Shown here in pieces: positions 1 to 6,200 of a stretch of 12,651 nucleotides of DNA. The DNA comes from Immundisolibacteraceae bacterium (GTDB taxonomy: Bacteria; Pseudomonadota; Gammaproteobacteria; Immundisolibacterales; Immundisolibacteraceae): the NCBI GenBank assembly GCA_016763355.1, contig JAESTY010000120.1, positions 1-12,651 on the forward strand, read 5' to 3'. The first letter of the stretch is position 1. Every line of letters starts with the position of its first letter. Both the position numbers and the translations under genes were made by a program. Under the pieces are notes generated by a model, which ran no database searches, was not told the origin of the DNA, and saw nothing but the letters and a program-made list of their open reading frames with translations.

Positions 1-124
1 ATCTTGACTTAACATATTAACCATCAAAAAATTCTCTACTCCGGCTTAAAACACTTGATTGCAAGAGCTGACCTACTCCCGCCATCATTTAGCGTAAATA
101 TTAAATATCATCTAGAATAAATGT

Positions 125-277
125 ATGAGCAATGACTACTATTTCAAAGCCGAAAAATTAGAATCAAACAATAATTTTGCCAATTGGCTTGGTCAGGAAT
201 CGATCGCTGACCTGGTGGACCGGGTTCTCATCATTGGCGCTGTCAACAGTTCAAACCCCAGCACTTGCGGGAAGTAG
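125..277 (+). other. Short open frame, probable displaced N-terminus of the methyltransferase
   Basis: An ATG at 125 opens a 50-codon frame ending at TAG 275-277, overlapping the start of the methyltransferase frame by 13 nt. It contains a hydrophobic patch, VDRVLIIGAVNSSNP, that looks like ordinary protein. If the CCCC run at 256-259 had one more C, this frame would pass directly into the methyltransferase frame (NSSNP followed by QHLREVD), giving a single protein of about 287 residues. I see no convincing Shine-Dalgarno before 125. The reading as a displaced N-terminus is inference from frame continuity; it could instead be a chance open frame. Confidence 0.45.
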
Positions 278-987
278 ACGCTGGCAAAAATCTACCCGCC
301 CACAGTCTGCAAAGCTTCGATGGGCAGCAACCAGACTGGTTCGATAACTTCAACAGCGTTGAACAAACTATTCAGTTTGGTTTACCCAAACAACAACAAG
401 AGTCTTTGAAATTGAAACGAGTTTTACATGTAGGCTGTGGTCCGAAACAGGTGGACAACTTACCCGCGCTTTTCAGAGGCGAAGAATGGCAAGAAATTCG
501 CCTGGATATCGACCCAGATGTTGGTCCAGACATTATTGGCTCTATCACTGACATGAAAGCAGTGAATGATGCCGACTTCGATGCACTCTTTTCTTCCCAC
601 AATCTCGAGCACTTATATCCCCACGAAGTACCGTCAGCGGTGCGGGAATTTGCTCGTGTGCTAAAGCCCGACGGTTATGCGCTGATCGCTTGCCCAGACA
701 TGCAGTCAGTCGCAGCGGTAGTGGCACAGGGCAACCTTGATGAAACCCTATACGACTCTCAGGTGGGGCCGATAGCGGCGATAGACATCATGTTTGGCTT
801 GCGCCCGCAATTGGCGGCTGGCAATTTGTTTATGGCCCATAGAACTGCTTTTACTCAACAAACGCTTGCTAAGGCAATAGTTAAAAACGGCTTTACTCGG
901 GCTAAGGTGATCCGCAACGAGAAAAAATATAGTTTGCTGGCCTATGCCTATCGAGAACAACATCTCGAGGCATCGGCTGAGTCATGA
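265..987 (+). CDS. Class I SAM-dependent methyltransferase (possibly frameshifted at its 5' end)
   Basis: Predicted to transfer a methyl group from S-adenosylmethionine; the substrate is unknown. Numbering from the TTG at 265, motif I is VLHVGCGP (residues 53-60), the acidic end of strand 2 is RLDIDP (79-84), the post-II region is FDALFSSHNLEHL (105-117), and the post-III region is LKPDGYALIACPDMQS (133-148). This is the Methyltransf_11-type arrangement. The segment PAHSLQSFDGQQPDWFD (11-27) ahead of the Rossmann core is well formed, so the protein probably has a substantial N-terminal region. The TTG start has no Shine-Dalgarno, and the upstream open frame at 125-277 would join this one if one C were added at 256-259. 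The true gene may therefore be 125-987, or it may be a broken gene or a sequencing error. It converges on the carbonic anhydrase gene, 55 nt away. Family call is firm; the 5' end is not. Confidence 0.85.
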   Translation: MREVDAGKNLPAHSLQSFDGQQPDWFDNFNSVEQTIQFGLPKQQQESLKLKRVLHVGCGPKQVDNLPALFRGEEWQEIRLDIDPDVGPDIIGSITDMKAVNDADFDALFSSHNLEHLYPHEVPSAVREFARVLKPDGYALIACPDMQSVAAVVAQGNLDETLYDSQVGPIAAIDIMFGLRPQLAAGNLFMAHRTAFTQQTLAKAIVKNGFTRAKVIRNEKKYSLLAYAYREQHLEASAES

Positions 988-1035
988 GCAACAGAACAAC
1001 AGAACAACCGGGATATTGGCTAGATCTTAAGAGCC

Positions 1036-1049
1036 GACCTGATCAGGTC
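1036..1049. repeat. 14-bp perfect palindrome over the carbonic anhydrase stop codon
   Basis: GACCTGATCAGGTC reads identically on both strands and covers the minus-strand stop codon (TGA, complement of 1043-1045). It lies between the convergent methyltransferase and carbonic anhydrase genes. With no loop and no T tract it is a poor hairpin terminator. It could be a protein-binding palindrome or chance. Confidence 0.4.
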
Positions 1050-1624
1050 TTCAAATCCTTCAAAATACCGTTAGCGATATTGTAGATCCAGCCATGCACA
1101 GAAATTTCTTTGCCCTGCTTAAGGGCGTTCTGGACGATGGTGGTGTTGGTAACATTGTTGACTTGTTCTTTAACATTTAGCTCACAGAGCAAGTCCAGCT
1201 TCTGGTCCTGATCGAGGCCTTCAAACTGGTCACTGTTGAAGCGAATCACGTCTTTGATGTGACGTAACCAGTTATCTATCAGGCCATGTTGCTGGTCTTC
1301 TAGCGCAGCTTTAATCCCGCCGCAGCCGTAGTGCCCACAAACAATTATATGTTTGATGTTGAGCACATCCACCGCATATTGAATCACCGAGAGGCTGTTG
1401 AGGTCGGTATGCACGATTACATTGGCGATGTTGCGATGGACAAAGATTTCGCCCGGATCAAGGTTGGTGATTTGATTGGCTGGCACCCGGCTATCGGAGC
1501 AACCAATCCAGAGATATTCCGGGTTTTGAATTTTTGACAGGCGAGTAAAGAACTCCGGGTCCTGCTCTTTTATTTTTCTGGCCCAGGCCAAATTGCTTTC
1601 GAACAGATGGTTTAAGGTCTTCAA
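1043..1624 (-). CDS. can: Beta-class carbonic anhydrase (Can type)
   Basis: Cytoplasmic zinc enzyme that interconverts CO2 and bicarbonate, supplying bicarbonate for carboxylations. The zinc ligands are visible as C42 and D44 in CSDSR (42-46) and H98 and C101 in GHYGCGG (97-103). The residues that form the inhibitory bicarbonate site in the E. coli/Haemophilus type II enzymes are also present: W39, R64 and Y181, at the same numbering. This predicts allosteric, pH-sensitive behaviour. At 193 residues it lacks roughly the last 25-30 residues of the 220-residue E. coli protein, ending at ILKDLKT. The start is TTG, chosen because it aligns with the E. coli N-terminus and sits 8 nt after a strong AAAGGAAG ribosome-binding site. 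A TATAAT box lies about 175 nt upstream. It is a single gene with no partner on its strand. Confidence 0.95.
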   Translation of the reverse strand: MKTLNHLFESNLAWARKIKEQDPEFFTRLSKIQNPEYLWIGCSDSRVPANQITNLDPGEIFVHRNIANVIVHTDLNSLSVIQYAVDVLNIKHIIVCGHYGCGGIKAALEDQQHGLIDNWLRHIKDVIRFNSDQFEGLDQDQKLDLLCELNVKEQVNNVTNTTIVQNALKQGKEISVHGWIYNIANGILKDLKT

Positions 1625-1632
1625 TCTCTAAA

Positions 1633-1640
1633 CTTCCTTT
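1633..1640 (-). promoter_or_regulatory. Ribosome-binding site fixing the TTG start of the carbonic anhydrase
   Basis: On the minus strand this reads AAAGGAAG, 8 nt before the TTG at 1622-1624. It supports the non-ATG start, since no ATG lies nearby in frame. Confidence 0.7.
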
Positions 1641-1799
1641 ATCGATGGCTATCGATCGGGTGTCCGTTAAAGTCAGGCAGAGCCAGCACAAACCCCATTG
1701 ATCAAACAAACTATGCGGCCTGTTGTTCGCTGGTGTTTCGGGTTGGTTAATCGGCAATTGAACCGTTTTAAACGCTAACCCTGGCACCAACGCAAAGCC

Positions 1800-1805
1800 A
1801 TTATA
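1800..1805 (-). promoter_or_regulatory. Candidate -10 element for the carbonic anhydrase gene
   Basis: The minus strand reads TATAAT, a perfect sigma-70 -10 hexamer. The -35 region at the right distance is poor (GCTTTG or TGCTTT), so the promoter is tentative. Transcription from here would leave a leader of about 170 nt before the TTG start. Confidence 0.35.
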
Positions 1806-1976
1806 GCCTCTGATGCCTTTGCCAAAGCAGCGGTGATGTTCAAGTGTTAAAACCGGCCTTAGTTAAACCCACCCCCGATGCTCTTTAAACCTCCCCACCA
1901 CACTAATAGTGGGCTGAACTAACCTATTGGGATATGCTGAGAAAACCCTATTGTCCACTGCACAGGAGCAGCAGCG

Positions 1977-2738
1977 ATGAATCAACCCGATAAAGACCAG
2001 CCCGATTACATCAAAGAGCTAAATAGCCAATGGCTGATTGACCTGCGCGACGAGGTACTCGACCCGATTCGCGCCCGGGCGCTGGCCCATCCGTTTTTAA
2101 CCGAGATGATCGACGGTACTTTTCCGGTGCACAAGCTGCGGCGTTTCTTTGCCGACCTGTGCTGGACCATTATCACCACGCCCGGGGTGGTCGCATCGCT
2201 GGCGGCGCGCACGCCTCACTACGAACATAATATAAAAACCAAAATGCTTGAGAATGCTTTTAGCGAATGGAACCATTCCTGGGCGCTGTCGCAGACTGTT
2301 AACGCCCTGGGTGGACCCGGTGACCTGATCTATGCAGGCCCGGATCACACCTGGGATGCCCTGCCCTATGCCTGGCATTTACGTAACTGGCAGGTGTTGT
2401 ATGCCTACAACGAGCCCTGGATTGACGGTGTCGCTGCATTTGCTGTCGGTATTGAAGCGCTGGTCCCGAGCATTTTCAGTCCGATGATCGAAGCAGGTAA
2501 GAAACACTACGGCCTCAAGGGCGATGCGCTTGACTGGCTTGAATGGCACGGCGGCGAAGTCGAGATGCAGCACGGCAACAACGGCCTGCTAATTCTGGAA
2601 CAGCAAGTCGATGACGACGACATTAAACTACAGCAACACCTGCGCTCGGTAATCCATAAAACCATGATGGTGCTCGGTGAACACTGGCTTGATTATTACT
2701 ATGATAATGAAGAGTCACCCGAGACTACTGCTGCCTGA
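1977..2738 (+). CDS. TenA/PqqC-like heme-oxygenase-fold protein, probable iron-containing redox enzyme
   Basis: All-helical protein of 253 residues, in the family often annotated as TenA family regulator, PqqC-like protein or iron-containing redox enzyme. What I see: LAHPFLTEMIDG (36-47) near the N-terminus, E97-W-N-H100, E160 in GIEALVP (158-164), and H191 with E194/E196 and H199 in EWHGGEVEMQHGNNG (189-203). A helix ExxH, a lone Glu, then a His/acid/His cluster resembles the ligand order of heme-oxygenase-like diiron oxidases such as UndA and CADD. The spacing of the last cluster is not exactly theirs, and I find no equivalent of UndA's first Glu. The TenA thiaminase active-site Cys is not evident, which argues against a thiamin role. 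The substrate is unknown. The start is well supported by AGGAG 8 nt upstream of the ATG. The gene stands alone and is followed 8 nt later by a perfect inverted repeat. Confidence 0.85.
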   Translation: MNQPDKDQPDYIKELNSQWLIDLRDEVLDPIRARALAHPFLTEMIDGTFPVHKLRRFFADLCWTIITTPGVVASLAARTPHYEHNIKTKMLENAFSEWNHSWALSQTVNALGGPGDLIYAGPDHTWDALPYAWHLRNWQVLYAYNEPWIDGVAAFAVGIEALVPSIFSPMIEAGKKHYGLKGDALDWLEWHGGEVEMQHGNNGLLILEQQVDDDDIKLQQHLRSVIHKTMMVLGEHWLDYYYDNEESPETTAA

Positions 2739-2746
2739 CAGTTTCC

Positions 2747-2792
2747 ATGACTAGAGTCACCCTGGATCACTAACTAAGGTGACTCTAGTCAT
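2747..2792. terminator. Perfect 15-bp inverted repeat after the TenA/PqqC-like gene
   Basis: ATGACTAGAGTCACC at 2747-2761 is exactly complementary to GGTGACTCTAGTCAT at 2778-2792, with a 16-nt loop. It begins 8 nt after the stop codon, which suits transcription termination or 3' end protection of the mRNA. The right arm is not followed by a T run, so it is not a classic intrinsic terminator. A weaker 6-bp stem follows (ATCTCA 2799-2804 with TGAGAT 2815-2820), and then CCCCAAGGGG at 2828-2837. Confidence 0.55.
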
Positions 2793-3222
2793 TAGCCGAT
2801 CTCACCTACCGGATTGAGATTGCTCTACCCCAAGGGGCTACATTCAGCAACTCCGTCCAGAAGCTGGATCCATAGTCCCCAATCACCTCCCCACGGGCCA
2901 ACTAAATAATTACCGACCTATTACTAAGCTTTGGAGCCATTCTGCTGCTGATCAAACGGTTAACACGAGCAGATCGTCATCCGAATACAGGCATCTAGGT
3001 TTTTCATATCACCTGGGTGCCCGCGTTCAGCTACATGGTCCCTTGCTATTGCTCGAAACCTGGATCAATTTGACGACTGAATGCTGTAAAAACTTTATAT
3101 AGAATTGCCAGTGAATCGGCTTCTCTATTTAATTAAGTTCGAACTTGGCGCCAGCTGGTGTCTGCGAGAACATAACCCATTCAATTAGCTTAAACAAAAA
3201 AACAGAACAGCAAGGGGGTTAG
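2793..3222. other. Gene-free region upstream of the giant membrane protein
   Basis: About 430 nt with no gene I can support and no tRNA-like cloverleaf. Its left end carries two short hairpins (2799-2820 and 2828-2837). The middle, roughly 2960-3068 on the minus strand, is open for about 35 codons (containing HVAERGHPGDMKNL) but has no start context, so it may be a remnant or chance. The right end holds a sigma-70-like promoter (3070-3101) and an AAGGGGG at 3212-3218 just before the GTG start of the membrane protein. Confidence 0.6.
3070..3101 (+). promoter_or_regulatory. Candidate sigma-70 promoter of the giant membrane protein
   Basis: TTGACG at 3070-3075 matches five of six -35 positions. 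An AT-rich TTTATATA follows at 3094-3101, giving a spacer of 18 nt to TTTATA or 20 nt to TATATA. Transcription would start near 3108 and leave a leader of about 115 nt before the GTG at 3223. Confidence 0.45.
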
Positions 3223-6200
3223 GTGACAAACACAACCGTTACTGCACAAAACCAGAGCCCTAACGGGTTTTTTGGTTCGCTATCTAAACTATTGCCCAGT
3301 AACCGGGCTTTACGTACCTTTGTGTTCGGAATCGCTGCCGCAGCAACACCGCTAGTGCTGTATTTCTTCTTCTACGTTGGCAATCAGCAACAATATTTGC
3401 TCGACCGAAACTTGCGTGCCCTGAATTCAACCGCTCAAGAGTTCACCGCACGAGTCAACCTGCTACCCCATATTATTCGTTTCAACCGCCGAGACACAAA
3501 GAGCCCAGTCAACGGCCAGAAAACACCTAATTCATCGACTGTGGGCACTGATCAGACTCAAGTCCGATTTTTCGATAACCAGCTCAGAACCACCTCAGCA
3601 GCTGATTTCAAACGAAACAACCCCTGGCTCAGACGAGCAGTCCAATCTGCACATACATCCGTTAATAATTGCGTGGAAGACAGAGCCTCTTCATTAAAAA
3701 TCAGCAACGGTAAACCGACATTGATCGCCAAAAATTGCTGGGATCACTCTGATAAAGATGGCATCAAGTCCATTGTCAATACGGTCACCGTACCTCTGGC
3801 CGACCTAGTTCCCAAACAGCCTAATCAAGCTGTATTTGATGGCATTATTGTCATTTCTGATGACGCGAAGATTCAATACGCATCCGCCGGACTGGAGTGG
3901 ATCACCGCAGATCTCGAAGGAAAAATTTTTAGCCCTGATGAGGTCAAAAAAAACAAAAACTCCTCCTTTCTTCCCGCATTACCGACCCAAAAACTCGGTC
4001 AAACCGACTATGTGAGTCAGCGCGTATCGTTAAGAAATATAAACATGGAAGGTAGTTTCACCCTGATCGGCATTACCACTGAGCAGCGATTTCGGCAACA
4101 TCTCTACAAAATATCGCCTAAATACTGGCTAATTATTCTCAGTGTCTCACTGATTCTGCTTTGCGCCATTCCGTTTCTAAAAACCCGATTTGCCGGTGAA
4201 ATACAGTCAGTTAGACATCGAGATATTTTTCTGATGGGAGCCGGTCTGCTGGTAGCGATGGCCATTGTGACTATCCTCACGCTCGATGTGCTGGCCTTTC
4301 AAGGAGTTGCCAGAGAGCTCGAAAAGAAAACGCAGAACACAGCCGACGCATTAAACAACCGCTTTTCCAAAGAGATCCAACTATGGATTGACAAAATCAA
4401 CCTCGAAGTCAAGAACGGCTGGCCCGCCTCCTCACCGGGGACATTTTGTGGTCTCAACGGCCAGCCTTATACACACGAAAAATGCCCTCCCAAACAGCTT
4501 CAACAGGTCAGCGAACTGGATAGGCTGGAAACCCTGTTCGCCCTCAACCAGGATGGCTGGGTAACCGGGACAGAAAAGACTGCCCGAAAAAACCCTTTTC
4601 CGACCCGCTACGACTTATCGACAAGGTCTTATTTCCAGCAGGTCATGAACGGTGAAACGGTCTGTATCGATCCGACTAAAAACATACAAAACCGTAGCCG
4701 GGCCGAAAAAAACAACTCAACAGAAAACAAAAATAACAGATGGGCAATTAACCACAACCGATGTAGTAACAAACAATTTCCCGCGATTATTGAACGTGTC
4801 AGAACAGCAGACCAGGGACTGAACCTCACCCTGATTTCATTCCCGCTTGAAAAAACCGATTCAACGGGCAAAACCCAATTGGTTGGCGTTGCTGCTGGGC
4901 GCTTTCTCTCTTTGTTCGGTACTGTCTTGCATCAACCACTCAGTTACGCAGTCATTGACAGCCACAGCGGAGATGTCATCTTTCACAGCGACGAATCTCG
5001 CAGCCTGGTGGAAAAATTCTATGAAGAGATCCAGCATCACGAATTACTAGAGGGTGCAGCCCGTTCGGGTAAGGACTGGGAAGGCCGCGTTTCCTATCAC
5101 GGTGCAACCCATTACACGGTGTTACGAAAAATGCATTACCCCAACTGGAGTCTGGTGGTGATGTTTGATACTAAAATAGCCGATGCTCTGAACTTCGATA
5201 CTACCGCTATGACCTTCCTGGCGTTGCTGATGTCTATCATCGGCTTGACCACCGTGTTCTGGGTTGCCAACAAGGCAATTAAAGCTCATCTACCGCAACG
5301 CCGTTCTATCTGGGTCTGGCCGGACACCTTCGGTGGACATCCCGCTGCGGCGACCAGCCTGTACCAGATAATAACCACTGTTTCTGTTGCTCTAATCGCG
5401 CTGCAATCATTGGCTATACACCACCGCGCCGATGAGCCCGGGTACGGATGGGTACTAAGCATCGCTATCCTCGGCTGGTTACTGACGGCTTCATTGATAA
5501 CAGCCCTGCAACACTCGATTGACCGTGAGGCGCGAGTGAGTGTCAGTAACAAAAATCCGATTTATGTATCAGATCAAAACCAAAAAAATCAATTTTCCGC
5601 CCTAATCCAGCCAACCAATAAATGGCTAAAGTTGTGTGAAGACAAGCAAAATTCCGTACGCTGGATCCTCTGGCTGAGTATCGTCTTGTCAGTCTGTCTG
5701 ATCGCTCGTTTGGCGACCCACAGCTGGAGCTTAACACTGCTTTTCGTGTTCATAACCCCGTTCATTTTGGCTCCGACACCGCCTTTCCTTGCACTGCGTT
5801 TATCTCCAATCAATCGTCTGCGACGAGCCTATGTTGGTTGCGTTACTGCAATGTTGGTTTTGATTATCGTGATGCCCAGCGCCGCATTATTTTCTGAATC
5901 TAAAAAGATGGCGCTAGACGCATTTAGACACTACCAGAAACAGCAATTTGCCCAGGATGATCAGAGTCGAAATGCATCAATAACCCGCGACTGGACTCAG
6001 CGTGTCAACGCACAAAACTGGGTAGAGCACCGCTCTCGCTACTCGGACTCGGACTCGTACTCCAGGCCAAATAGCCCACAAAGGAGCTGGTGCGAACAGA
6101 TAACTGCTTCATCACCACTAGATATTCTTATCTGCTACCTTCCCAAGGTCGACCCAGCTGCAACCGCGATTTGGTTAAATTTGCCTGTTGCACGCAACGA

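Larger units (their letters stand above)
1625..1976. other. Divergent intergenic region between carbonic anhydrase and the TenA/PqqC-like gene
   Basis: About 350 nt with no gene I can support. It should hold the promoters for both flanking genes. On the minus side I see a consensus TATAAT at 1800-1805 and the carbonic anhydrase ribosome-binding site at 1633-1640. On the plus side there is an AGGAG at 1964-1968, 8 nt before the ATG at 1977, and a TATGCT at 1933-1938 that could be a -10 element but has no good -35 partner. A small palindrome CACTAATAGTG lies at 1901-1911. Confidence 0.6.

Noticed and set aside
990..1008. Tandem AACAGAAC repeat after the first methyltransferase
   Set aside because: Little more than two copies of a simple sequence with no context suggesting function.
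1491..1790. Minus-strand open frame upstream of and overlapping the carbonic anhydrase
   Set aside because: It overlaps the carbonic anhydrase N-terminus in another frame, has no recognisable motif, and the true gene has a well-placed ribosome-binding site.
1901..1911. CACTAATAGTG palindrome as an operator for the TenA/PqqC-like gene
   Set aside because: Five-base arms are expected by chance in a region of this size, and no promoter is clearly overlapped.
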